Origin: Tanytarsus gracilentus
Lineage: Eukaryota; Arthropoda; Insecta; Diptera; Chironomidae
NCBI GenBank assembly: GCA_038502055.1
Contig: JAXRKN010000026.1
Span: forward strand, 620,001 to 684,000
Direction: 5' to 3'
DNA: 64,000 nt
Shown here piece after piece: positions 23,769 through 37,385 of this stretch. Numbering within the stretch: the stretch's first letter is position 1; every line of letters starts with the position of its first letter. A program made the translations under genes and the position numbers. Under the pieces are notes generated by a model. The model saw only the letters and a list, made by a program, of their open reading frames with translations. It ran no database searches and was not told the origin of the DNA.

Positions 23769-26700
23769 AAAGCTCATATTTGTATGACAAAAGCTTCAAA
23801 TAACACTCCTTGTTTTCAAGCGAGATTTTTTCTTTCTCGCTCACAGGTCAGCACTTTTGCTTTAATTAAATCAGTTCAGCTTTATTAATTTCTCTGTCTT
23901 GTATCTTCAACCATCTCATTCAATTTGTGGCTTTGACGTGTGGAAGGTTCGATCAGTTCAAGGCGTCAGTGAGTGAGCATATCAGAATTATGTGTGGCAC
24001 ACCATATTCTCTATCTTAGAATTGAGGGGAGATTTAAGTTCATTTCTGTGAAATCGAGTAGATTTGGCTCATTTCCCTCCATCCACATCAAAACCATCTT
24101 AACACACTGCTGAAGTGATAAGGAATGATTTACACTATCGAAAATACGAAAAGCGTCAATTTTCCACTCTCCCTTCCTCAATCTATCTTATTTTCATCAA
24201 TTTCTTTCCACATTGACCCCACTTCTCTTTCTCACTGCTTATAACGCTAAGAAAAATAAAACGAGAACGAAATGAGAAAATTTTCCGATCCATGAAATGA
24301 TAAATCTCAGAGTTTGACACGCATTGATGATACAGATACTCGCTGCTGTAAAGCTAAAGTTTTGTTAAAGTTCGACGAGCGGGAGAGTGAGTAAAAATAA
24401 AATGAGTTTGGTGGACGGAAGAGGAAGGGAAAAAAGTTTCGATATTGAAAACATAATGCGATGATCTGCGAGTTATATAAATTGATGACTTTGTTGCTAA
24501 AAATATGATAAATGGCAATGACCTCACACTGTTTACTGCAAGTCTGGTCAAAAATACTTTCCCGTCAACAGAAATCTCTTTTGAATATTCTGAGAACTAG
24601 CACTCGTCAACATGAAAAGTTTAAATTTATCCCTTCGAGCTCCGATGTCACATTTCTACTGAAGCGTGTTCTTTTTATAAGTCTAAAGATTAAAAAGTTG
24701 TCAATTCAAAGGACGGATGAAAAAAGAGACATTTAATTCGGATCGCTATGGCATATCATGAATAATATTTCAACTATTGATTCAATCCGGTGATGTATTT
24801 AAAAAAAGAGTGAAATGATTATTTATTTATAGACTTCACACTCGAATGGATCATAAAAAATGAGATAGCGGCAACAATTGAATGGAAAAACGTGCTCTCA
24901 CCATGCTATTTAGCATGTCTTTATTGTTTATTTTTATTGCTCAATGTGGGTAGCGAATTATCTTGTTTTCAGCATGATTCCAACAGTTTATCATCGTAAA
25001 ATTTTACGATACTCATCTAAAGCATTACGATTTTTATATCTCCATTCTTAACTTACCTTTAACAGGAGAAAAAAAAACATATCCCTCGTAAAAATGACGT
25101 CTGAAGGAGAGCGAGGAATGGCAATATTTTATGGGGAATATCCTTGACATGAAAGTGTGTAATAAATTCAATTTTTTCATCTCCCTCGCCAGCCATTAAA
25201 AAAATGATTGACTTGAGCGGAAAAACTGTGGTCTTTAAATTAAAAAAATCATCTTCTCTTATTATTAACTCGTAATTGAGATCAGGAAATTAAAAATTTT
25301 TCTTCCAAATTGAAATATCCGTAATGAAATTTTTCTTATTTTGGTCGGAAGAATGAGGAAACGATATAATGGCGTATCCGGTGGAAAATTTATTTTCTCG
25401 CTTTTTTATTCTCATTGCGAGAGAAATGTTCTTCATAGTGTGGACAGCCGTGTAAAAGCCATGGAGTATCAATGATGATAAATGAAGGGAAAATAGGAGT
25501 TGACATACATGAGAGTGGAAAAAAAATTTCAATAGCATTTCACTTAAGAGTGTGCAAAAAAGCGAGATAGATATGAAGTGAGCGTGGAATAGTCACTTGT
25601 GCTATAAATCATCTTCATCATCGCCATCACAAGTGTGTAATGCATTTTATTCCAGTGTAGAGTGTGCGATTATGGAATTGCAAGTTGTGAATTTAATTCA
25701 GAGGACTTATGACGCATTTTGCTATGAGTTAAGTTTTAAGGGCGAGAAACTCACGATAACAAAATCGGAGAGTCTCAAATGCATTAATTTTAAAAATTTT
25801 TAACACGGAGAACTTATAAAATATGAAGGCAAAAGAGATTTCAATTACCTCGAGTGTTTTTTGTTCAAACTTACTTGCAAATAAAATTTATTTCAGCGAA
25901 AGTGCTACAATGCAATTGTGAAAGCTTTTTTGCCACTCACACTTCCTTGTTAAATCATTGTTCTTTTTTCCCTTCGCATTTCATTTCCATTTTCATTTTC
26001 CTGTCTCGCAGAAAAATGCACGTATTGCAATGCAAACAAGCTGCGCAATGTTTCACACACAGCAGGAATGAAATTAAATATAGTTGAGGAAATTTTTTTA
26101 ATGAATAAATTTAGTGAACGTGTGTCACATGCAGACAAAGTTTTCACTCCATATTACTTTTAGCGTGCATTTCATGCTGTGAATTCCTTTCAGCACTTTA
26201 TTCCGTTCCAGTTTCGCATTCCTCGAAACCCACCGTATCGTTAGCACCAATTTTCAGTACATGATAATTAATGTTACTGTGTCACTAGTCGGAAAAACTT
26301 TCGCAGTTGTCTAATTTTATTTTCGTCTTTTAATTGACATAATTAATGTGATTTCGATTTTAATTAATTTACATGGCTGCGGGGCATCTGTTGGATAGCT
26401 TATTTTGTCGATAAATTAAATTTATTTTTAACGCATTATCAATGAGACAGTAATTTATTCAATGTGACATGTCCAATCTGAAATTTATTATAAGCGCACA
26501 TGGATGGGGAAAAGATTTATTAATTTTTGCACTCAGGGAAGGTTCGAAGACATTGGTTTATTCTATTTTATTAAAATCTAAACCGTTATTGCGAGAATCT
26601 TCAATTACTTTAATTTTAAACAAGAGAACACTAAAACTTAAACGAACCATTCGCAATCTCAAGAGAGTAATTTTTGATTTAGGTTATTTCTCGAAAGAAC

Positions 26701-29700
26701 ATTAGCACGCATGCATTTATATAATGAATACTCTAGTCATTTATTACAGGAGAGCTTTAAAATTTTCACCTCGAAAGGAGCAAGACTCGAGAAATTTTTT
26801 TGATAACTCAAAATGTTATAGATTTTTTTGAATATTTACTCAGCTTTGAGTGCAGTATTGCCTAGTTAAAAGTGTCCGTGTATGACTCTTCACTTCAAAT
26901 TTATACACAAGGTAAGTAGAACGACACTTGCTACTGCCATAACCATAATTTACAGTATAAAACCCTGCCTTTTCCCTTTTTGACTTATTGTAGGTAATTT
27001 AAAACTTCACAACATTAATATTGTGTGTTGAACTAAGTGATATCTCTTTTCATCTGCGAGTGAGTGTGTCTTCTTCACTTAATACACACGTTCACTTCAT
27101 TTTCATTAAGGGCACGTAGCAGAAGTGTAAAAAATTTGTAGCAATTTTCTGTTAAGAATGTCTTGGTAACAAATTCGTTTGAAATGTGATGTAATCAAGT
27201 TCCATCTATTCAATGAAAAGTTTTCTTTCACTCTGCATCAGCAGCTACGTAGTGAAAAACTCTTTTTTCTCTCTTAAACTTTAGTCATTTTCATCAACAT
27301 CGCATAATATGAGAAAGTAAATGTAATGGAAGCATGAAAAGGGAGAATTACAAGAAAAAACTTTCTTTAGGACTATTAACGTTGATGGGTCTAATATCAT
27401 CATAAGGAAGATCACGTAATTTCGGTCTTAATCATTTGAGCTCGTACATTGATCATCATCATTTTGACAATAATGCTTGTGCAGATGACGGCCTAAATAA
27501 ATGTTGCTTTTAAAGCGAGATGTAAAATATTTTTCTCCCTTTATGACGTTAATTTTGTTCTTTTTTGGCAGCGCCAACGCAACATTAATTAATTGGCAGG
27601 GCAATGAAATCTTTAGTGATTAAATCACTTACAAACCCGCTGATATGGCAAAGAGAAAAAAGGTAGAATATTTAGCCTCGAGAAGGGATCATGCTAGGTA
27701 GATAAATTACTTTTCTTGTTACCCTCTTTTGTGTGAGTGGAAGTCTAATAAATTCGAAAAATTTGTTGAGTCCTTAATGTGATTTTATTTTCCACATCAA
27801 CTTAAAACATTGTCTTTGATTTAAATTTTCCGAAAATTTCTAAGAATTTAAGAACACAACACCAACCAAGGATTTCTTTGAAACGCACCTAAAAAAAGGT
27901 TAAAATGCTTTTAAGGTTTATAATTTTGTTGTATTTATTTCTTCGAAGAAAATTTTGTTTATTTTTGCACACGTAGCTGCGCGTAGAAAAATTTAAATTC
28001 GTCAGTTCGTTGAAATTCAAAAACGATCAATGCAAATTTAAATTCAAAAAATTTCAGATATTTTTTCTCTCCAAAAATGTCTTTAACTTTTCTCTTCTTG
28101 ACAAATTTAATAAAATTATTTTAAGAAAGAAAATTTCGCTTTGACCATTTGCCAATTTTCCCATCAAAACATTTCACGTCTCAAATTGTTCCGAGAATTT
28201 TTCTTTTATGATTAAAATCTCATCTCAATGTCACGCTAAACAACTCTTAAAAACAAAATCGATAAATTGATTTTATTCTGAAGAATCTCTAGACGCAGCA
28301 CTACTAAGAGCGAGAGAGAGAGCTGTAAATCGTAATGGAACAATTTCATTATGATAAAAGGGTGGCAGTAACGCAAGCATGCTTCAAGGATCTTTTCGCC
28401 AGAATGAGAAAATTTTCAACACTTTGAAAGTCATCTACAGACTTGAAGCTCAACGCTCAAAGCAATCTCACAGCGGCGTAGTTTTTGTTGAAAATATTAT
28501 TTCGTTGAGAGAACAAAAATAAACGATTATGACAACGGAAAAAGCACGGAACTAACATACTGCAGATGATTCTTGCTTATGGCAGTTTTAGGGAATTAGA
28601 AAGTTGGATTTGGGGGAGAAAATGTTTTTTTTAACTTTTTTCTCTTTTCAAATCGAAAAGTTCAACTTTTCCAACTTTAGACGAGTGAATGGATGTAATG
28701 AATGATGACGGTATTTCTTTCTTTGCTCCTTTTTATGGGAAAAAGTAAACAGCTCTATGAGTAATAAAATTGGTTTTATATCCGGATCATTTCGTAGGTC
28801 CTTGCGTAAATCATTTGGGAGAGCACAAAAAAAACGAAGAGAAATTTCCATTTCAATCTCGAAGGGAAAATCTTCATGTAGGCATGGGAATGATACAAAA
28901 CAACCAAATTATCAGAAATTATGTATTTTGAAGCTGCTTGACTTAGCAAAAAAGACACAATCGCAAATTCTCCTCTTTCTCCTTAAAATGTCTCTTTTAT
29001 TCACAGCTCGGTGAGCAAAAATAGAAGAAAACCTAAAATTTTTGATGCTCACAATTAATTACGATTTTGGTTATTGTCATTGTTTCCTCTCCGTTAATTT
29101 CATGGGATGGCATTTGATTCAGCATGATTTAAATAATTTTAAGCGCAGATGAGAAAATTTATTGAAATATTTTCTAAATTTGTCGGAAAATTCTACAAAA
29201 TTTATTTGAATTTAATTAAAATTAATTTAATTCTGTTATGCATTATTGATTTTTTATATCGCCTTAAATAAGCAGCTCAAAGAGATTTAATAAATTTCCA
29301 ACATGAAATACATTTTCAAACCATTAAATTTACACAAAGAATTACTAATTTTACCACCATAATCCACTTTTAAACCTGTTCGAAGCTTTTATTTTGAGGA
29401 GGAAAAAATTACGAACAAATGTATGGACTTTATTTCTGTACCATTTATAATGCTCTTAATTGAATGAACACTTCATTCAATAATTTATGATTTCGGTCAC
29501 ATTCAGATGTTCCGATCTACAGTTGAGATTGGAAGCATTGTCAAGACACTCTTCAAGCAAAGTGCCATCAAAATTTAATGATCTGCAGAAAGTTGCTGGA
29601 AAATAAATAAAAGAGACTTGAAATTTTTTTTTATTTCTTTGCGAGTTTGTCTTAAGTTTTTATCTCTTATTTAGGTATAAAATTTCAAAGGTTTGAATTG

Positions 29701-30511
29701 AAAACTTTTTTGAATATCTTCCGCAAATCATCTTAATTGCTTGAAGGTAAGGCTTACAAAAATTTCTCCTTCTTCACTGCTGTTTGTTTAATCAAGCTTC
29801 AAACTTTCTTCGCCACCTTTTTAGACCTTTCTCATGTGGCCCGATGATGTATTTATAAAATGGGATGGTCCTCCTTCTCAACGTTCCATGTCATTGAGTT
29901 TGTTTTCAATAAACTTATAGTCGACTCCTTTACTTATTATCTGATGAAAGGCACTTTGTGAATGGAAGAATTTCGACATCCGAAGAAAATTACGCTTGAA
30001 TTTACGAGAAACCACTTTACGGAAAGCTTTTGAAATATAAATCTTTGTGACGCACTACAATGGGCGTTGTTATAAGGATGTGGTCCTTAAAGCTCTTTCT
30101 CGACGACTCAATTTATATCTTGAATCTATCAAAACACTTGAGAGAGGAAGAAAAGTCTCTTTTAATTTCTTTAAATTTCCCCATAAATCTCGGATGATTG
30201 AATTTGCGTCACTTGTGTCGCATTATTTACGACCAAAGTTTCTCTACAAGTGAACTGGCTGTCGATATTGGGGGGGATTTATCAAATTTAAATTCAAATT
30301 GAATTTTTCTCAACTTTTTAATCTTTTTTTATATCCAATAACGATCGAAGGATTCATTTTCTCGAAAACTTTTTTATCATCGCACTGATTTAAAATGAAA
30401 AGAGGACAGTGATGACTTATTAAGAGATGTAGAGGATACGGGTGGAAGTGAAAATAATTTTAATTCGTTCAAAAAGTTCAAAGTTATAAAATAAAATTAT
30501 TTGATGAAAAT
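23769..30511. other. Gene-poor stretch with isolated splice-like sites
   Basis: No confident gene. Points noted: a minus-strand cassette-exon-like segment at 25057-25100 with a strong acceptor and donor; a + donor CAAG|GTAAGTAG near 26911 after a short ATG frame (MTLHFKFIHK); and small frames at 25597-25803 and 28757-29014 without recognisable domains. Confidence 0.4.
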
Positions 30512-31498
30512 TTTTTAGCGTAACCCACAAAGTGGTGTAACGCTTATATGCTCGTGATTCCGTCCGTCCGTCCGTCCGTCTGCACAAGCGAGATCTCGGT
30601 CCCTGGACCAGCTAGAGACTTCTAGTTTTCGCCAGATGGTAGCTCTTAGGGTCTATATGTGCAGGCACTGACTATTTTTTGAGTCATGACCTATGGTCGT
30701 GCCATGGACGGCCATAACGTCCATTTTTCATACAAATTTTCTCTTATATGGCTTCATGGGTATCGTTGAACTCGTGATTGGACCAGAAATCGATTGGCAT
30801 TGATTCGTAACTTGACCAGGAATCGATTGACATACATGATTTTTCGAGTCGTGACCTATGGTCGTGCCACAGACAGCCAAAATGTCCATTTTTCAGAACT
30901 ATGGCTTCATGGGTATCGTTGAACTCGTGATTGGACCAGGAATCGATTGATATAGATGATTTTTGAGGAATGTCCATCATGGCCGGCCAGCAGTGCCACG
31001 GACAGCCAAAATGTCCATTTTTCAGAACTATGGCTTCATGTATCTCGTTGAACTCGTAATTGGACCAGGAATCGAATGGAATTGATGATTTTTGATGAAT
31101 GTCCATCATGGACGGCCAGTAGTGCCACGGACAGCCATAATGCCCATTTTTTCAGAACTATGGCTTCATGGGTATCGTTGAACTCGTGATTGGACCAGGA
31201 ATCTATTGACATAGATGATTTTTGATAAACGCTAATCAAGGCCGGCCAGTAGTGCCACGAACAGCCAAAATGTCCATTTTTCAGAACTATGACTTCATGG
31301 GTATCGTTGAACTCGTAATTGGACCAGGAATCCAATGACATAGACGATTTTTGAGGAATGGTCGAACAGGACTGCCACGGACAGCCAAAGTGTCCGGATT
31401 GACTTAAACTCATTTTTTATGCACTTGATTTTCAAACACTGATCTGTTACAAGTGGGTTACGCGGCAACACCCACGTGTGGGTTTTGAAACATTTTTT
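30512..31498 (-). mobile_element. HINE/Helentron-like element A2, inverted copy of A1
   Basis: Shares with 7992-9135 the ends (TTTTTAGCGTAACCCAC at 30513-30529; CCCACGTGTGGG near 31471), the hairpin, the GTCC microsatellite (about 30560-30590) and the tandem core. It is shorter by roughly one 129-bp unit and part of the microsatellite. Its repeat ORF is split into two frames (31413-31036 and 31109-30744) by one extra T in the T-run at about 31150, where A1 has the shorter run. Confidence 0.72.
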
Positions 31499-34400
31499 AA
31501 TTATTTTAGAATTTTGGTAGAAATTTTTATAAAAATACTTTAAAGTGTATGAGAATGTTCTTTAATTTTTTATTAAAAAATATAAAAACAGCATAAAGTT
31601 CTTTAAAAAATATTTCCTCATTTTTGACAAAACATTCTTGAAAAAAAAACATCATATTTTTTTACAACCAACACATTTACCGCTATCTTGATCATGATAT
31701 ACAATTGACTTCTTACCACTCTCTATCTTAAAAAAAAATATCACATGCGTTCGATATTCGGACAAGTACAAGCTCTAATATCACTTTTGTTTGCTCTCTG
31801 AACATCCGCAAAAGCTAATAATTTACGTGAGAGAAATAGTAAAACTGACATTCAAGATTTTCATGATATTGTGCGTTCGAGTGGAGAAAATAAAAGACAA
31901 CGATGATGGCATTTGATAAGAAAGAGTGAAAGGAAGTGATTTACTTTTGTGCCTCGAAAACTTTTCTCGTACTCACTAAATACTCAAGAAGGCAAGTTCG
32001 AAAGTTATATCGAAAAAAAATCTGTGAAGTGAAATATTGAATGGAAATTTTCTAGAAACAGCAGAAGTTGTAATAAAAGATATGAATGTGGCAATCAAGG
32101 TCAGCAGTATCCATCTATTATACTCAATTATTAAGCGGACTCTTCTTCGCTCGCATTTTCACACTTCATCTTCATCATCAAGCATCGTTTTCTGCTTGTG
32201 TCTCAGAAGGGGGTGCAAAAGGCATGAAAGCGAGAGAAATGTTTATTGCACATAAAATTTCCACTTTATTATTTATATTCCGAATGTCTTTCACGCCTCC
32301 TCCTTCTTCTTCGCATTCACACTCACTTTTCTCCATCCATAGATGAAACATGATTCGAATATATTTCAAGAGATTTGTTTCCTACATGGTGGCAGCCATA
32401 TATACATTCACTTCATATCATGATCGTCATCATCACCAAACAACACCACCAACCTCATCAACGCTGTATATCACTTACTTACATATACACCCACTAACAC
32501 TCAAAAGAGAGAGAGAGAGAAAGGAAAATTTCCAAAGAAAATGAATTCAAGGCGAGTGTTTGAGGAGAAATGTTTGATGGCTCCCTTGAGTAATCCAAAG
32601 AAATTCGCAAACGATACAGAAGATTAATTTACTGTACATTGCGTTGGGAATTTCTTAGATGCGATATCACTTTTGTGTTGAACATGAAAGCTCATGAAAG
32701 TAATTGAACTTTTCTCTCATATTCTTTTATCATCTGTTATTGCTCCAGTTAAGTCTTAAGTCCAACGGCAGAAATGGCAGATTGAGATCAGCACGACCAT
32801 GATACAATGATAAATGATGAACAATGAAAGTCACCTCTTTATTATATATCAGGTTATATTTTCGTCGTCTTTGCTCAATAGCTTCGTACAATTATTATTA
32901 CACCTATAACTCTCAGCTGTTGAAAAAGAAAAATATGAAGATAAATTTTTTTAAAAAATCACTTTTTTTGTAGTTTTATAAAACAAAATTCTAACAAAAA
33001 ATAATTTTTATTTCATATTAATTAATTTGAAAAAAGTAATTAGAAAAAAGATGGTTCCGACATCAAGAAACGAGGTACAGTGGATGTGACAGCTTGTTCA
33101 ACTAATTTTTAACCTTTTCTCTAACACAATGAGTTAATTGCTTTCACGCCAACGCTTTCGTTGCAGACTCTCATCATAGTTTGAAGAGATTCACACCATT
33201 GTGGTAATTTTGAACTTTTACTCTTTTTTCATATATTTTTGCACTTGAAACAGAAAAAGACCTCATTTATTTCAATTGTTGAAATTTATTTTCCGTAAAA
33301 TTTGGAATTTATGAGAGCGCTTTAAGTGAAAAATATTTTATAAAAAATTCCTGAAATTCCCGAGATGTCTCACTCGGCGCAGCATTGTCATTCAATGATT
33401 GATAGCTGCGTCATGCTGCGAAAATTTATTTTTCCATTCGACTGCTTTTACACACGCACCACGTACACGAACGAGAGCGGGGTTATATTAGCATACAGAA
33501 AATCGCTATCTTTACTGCATATAAACTCTGATGAATACCTCGGAAGCTGATAAAGTCAAATGGTCAATATGAAAAAAACTCTAAAATTTTCTGTTTTGTA
33601 AAGTGTGTAGCCTAATGTGGCATAAAATCAATTTCACACATGAACTTTTCATCGAATAAACTATTTTAAAATCTCCTCCCTTACTCTTATCCGGTAAATT
33701 GACTCGTTTGAGAGATAATTTTAAAGGAGAATTGAAGTAAATAGAGCAGCATCAATTTCAATGATTTCTGATATTCTTTGTGTATGCTGAATAAAGAAAA
33801 TCGGTTGAGAAAAAAATTGATATTGGATTTTGCAGGGATAAAATAAAATCAGTGGTCTTCTTCAAGGAGTGGAATCTATTTTCACATCTCATATTTTAAG
33901 AACAAAAAATTACCGATGAAGATTTAAAAAAATTAATTATGTGAAATTTAAAATCATGCTATAGTTTCTGATCCTAGATTTTTTTTCCTCTCCAATATCA
34001 AAAGCTGAAGATTTTTAAGCATAATATAAGAAGTCGATATTTCTGTTAACTTTACATCTTCAGATTGAAATTCATTCATTTCCTCAGTTTAAATAAATAT
34101 TTCTTTACATCCCGAGTTTCACAAAAACTATTTAAAAGTCATTTGTTGAAGTTTTATAAAAAAAATGTTTAATTTTCTTATGCAAATTTCTTTTCAGAAT
34201 AAATTTCAATTAAAACAATTTTCGAAGTGCAACTTTAACTTTTTCCAACTGCACCGCACGGGTTCATCAATTCCATCGTCTCTCTATATCAAGAGCGAGA
34301 TCAAGAAAGTAATATGAATACATTTTCATCCACCCACTCTTTTCAAACACTTTTCATAGACGACTTCTTCCATTAGGAAGTCAAGAGAGAGGGTATGCCA

Positions 34401-36340
34401 TATGTAAGGAGTGTTCGATGAGCAGAAGAGAATTTTATTTAAGAAAGGAATTTTCTTTGCATTGTCATGCTCTTTGATTAAGAAAAAGATTTAGCCATTT
34501 CGACACCCTTTTCAGTATCAAATCGACGACTTGGAATTCTCGCTGAGAATCGAATTAAGTATGCAAAAGGGTTCATTTAAAGTTGAGTAGCTTGAATCTT
34601 TTATTAAAGCTGCATTTAAATGTTTAATTTTCAGCTTATAATAATTTCATGTCGCGGGATTGAGCGAAAATGCGAGTTCGTGTAGACACCATGTTATCGC
34701 TGCAGAGATTAAACTGAATGATTTGGCTTTTCAATGGCGTCTGTGGCGGTGTCCAATATTCACATATTTTTCTCTCTCACTCACACCACATTATGGTGAA
34801 AGAGGCAGAAATCTAATTTAAATATGTGTCAGCCTTGCTTGCGGGAACGTTTTGAAAAGAATGTAATTGAGTTTTGGGCATTGCTAAACCATTTGGATGA
34901 GCGACAGTTTAATCTTTTCTGTCTCTCTTCTCCTTCACTCTCGTATAAAGATTAATTTAAATTCTGATATTTTCCTCTTCATAAATTTTCATGAGGATGT
35001 GTGTACTTGAATGCTTAAAGTGAATGAATCATTTTCTCATACAATATGTGAACGATGAGTTGAATTCCGCACGTGTTGTGTATGTGCTCAATGGGGCGTT
35101 GCATAAAAGCTTTGTTGACTGAAAAACAGTTGAAGTTTTTTAATTTCCTTCATTTTAAAATTTTTTAGCATAGAATGTGGGTGACTTTTTCAAATTAACA
35201 AATGTTAAACAGTCTTGATGCTTTTGCGATGTTCCTTCAAAATTTTAAATATTTTTGTTAGCTATTTAAATATTTTTAAACAATTCACAAATTTTAAAAT
35301 CAATTAAATTACGCGTTCGGGTGCATTTTCATGCCTTAATGGCTGTCACCAAACAATGATTCGATGATAAATGAAAATTTTCGTTATTAATTTCATCACT
35401 TTGAACTTCCTTTAACCTTTTGAAGTTTTTTATTTGTATATATTTTTTTCGCTCTATTGACTCAACAATAAATTGCTTATTTTTATGAAGAATTATTTAA
35501 TTGAATTTTTAACTCTACAGCCGTGGGTGTTTAAAAAGAAATGCTTCTTTATTTAAAATTCTCATTCACCTTTAAATTGTTGTGAAGCAAACGATTCTGA
35601 GAGAATGTAAAGTATTTTTCCGAGAAATTATGAAAAAATGAGCGTTTAAATTATTCCGAGGAGTAAGTGAGAGCGCATAAAGCTGTTAAAACATAGTCGA
35701 AATATTTCAGCTATTTAGTATTCTCGCCTCGTTTGTTAATGAAGTTCGGACGAAGGGTGGAAGCAGCATCGCAGTCGGTTGATTATAAATGCGAACGTTG
35801 TTTTTCGTTATAAATTCATAACCTTTAAAAACTATTCAACAGAATTATGAGGCAGACATTGCAATATACAGCACTAGAGGCAGCTTTTCATTATGATAAT
35901 GACAGTTGTTGTTGATTCTGCAGACTCTTTCTCTATTCAAATGCAATTATTTTGTGTATGCATGTACGAGAAGCAGAAGCTCGATTCTATCTTTTGACAA
36001 TATAAATTTCAGAGATATTTCTCTCTCATACAAAATTAAATGGAGAAATGTCATAAAACATTTTCTCTTGAAAAAAAAAATATAACAGCTTCCACTCACT
36101 CACTTCCTCGAGAATCGTTATACATGCAATATAATGCAGTGAAATATATTTTCTTATCATGATTTACAAAGCGTTGGTTATGATCTCAATTTGTCTGTCT
36201 GTGATTTTTAAGTCTTGATTTTGAATTTTGTCGTGAAATGGATACAAAATTAAGTTTTAATTAACTATAGGATCTAGATTTGTGTCCAACCAGTTATAAA
36301 TCTTAATCTTATCAATTTTGCAAAATTTCAATGAAATTAA
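31499..36340. other. Gene-poor stretch
   Basis: No coding exon recognised. It contains a 28-bp word at 31811-31838 that is repeated exactly at 40433-40460, a short GA microsatellite at about 32503-32520, and CATC-rich low-complexity sequence at 32410-32460. Confidence 0.4.
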
Positions 36341-37385
36341 TTTAAAAAGTCAATATTTTTGATTAATTAATTTTGGGTAGAAGTAGGAAGACGTGACGAA
36401 CCTCAATGATTGCCCGGATTCCTCAGAAAAGGAGCCTAGTGGGTACTTAGGAAACTACATGATAGACAAGTACGCTGATGGGTAAATAAATTAGATAATC
36501 ATTAGTTAGAACCGATGCCGGGCAACCCCTTCTCGTTTGGTTAATAGGGAATTTTAAAATACCTTTCGGCAATGTTAGTGTGTTAGTGTGTTAGTGTTTT
36601 TTTTTTTTTTTTTTTTTTAAGTTTTTGTTTTCGAATGATTTTTTTGTTTGTAGTTTCTAGAGAAACTACGGTTAAGAACAGTCTTGTTTACTGAGCAGAT
36701 ATTACAGTTTCCAACTAATCAAAACCAAATCAAAATTTTATTTGTCTCAAATCACTTGGAGAAAAGCCGTGATTCCACCACTACCTTCCTCAACTGAGAC
36801 TAGTGTACACAGTTGGTGTGTCGAGTCAAAATATATGTCCGTTGTCCATTTTAGAACAATCACAAACACAAATCCTCCCTCGAGATCGAAGTGTGCAAAT
36901 CCTTGGCAAATCCCTTAACTCCTATCTATAAATATCCTTTCAAACAAAATTACAAAAGTCCCTGGCTGACATTTTTATTTTGAAAATGAAATTTACCCAA
37001 TTCACTCAACAACAAAAAAAAAACTTCCCCTGTTTAACTTAAACTTGTTTCAAAATAACTCCACTTTCGTTCCTCAACTGATCCTTACCGGATTTCAGTT
37101 GGACCCTGTCACACTTTTACCAAAATAAATTTCATTACATTACATAGTTACCCATGAAATTTTTCTTGAAAAATCCTCAATGGACAATTTTTCCAAAACA
37201 GACTTACTTACTTCCAAATTGAGTGTACTCGAACATTTTCTATCACTACCTGTCCTAATCTAACTAACTAGCCACTTTTACCTACTCTAGCCCTGCCAAA
37301 ACCCAATTAATCACCGGAGCAAATAATTTTTGCAACTCACTTTTCAACGCACACTTCGATCTCTTTAAAAAGTCAATATTTTTGA
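36341..37385 (-). mobile_element. Retroposon-like 1-kb insertion with perfect 22-bp target duplication
   Basis: The same 22 bases occur at 36341-36362 and 37364-37385, enclosing 1001 bases. Read on the minus strand, the insertion begins AGATCGAAGTGTGCG, contains a run of 22 A (T on + at 36597-36618) followed by three ACACTAAC units, and ends in an A-rich AAAATTAATTAA just before the duplication. Long target duplications and an A-rich 3' end are typical of non-LTR retrotransposition. No reverse-transcriptase coding sequence is seen, so this is a 5'-truncated LINE, a SINE-like element or a retroposed transcript. The G+C content is visibly higher than in the flanks. Confidence 0.75.
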
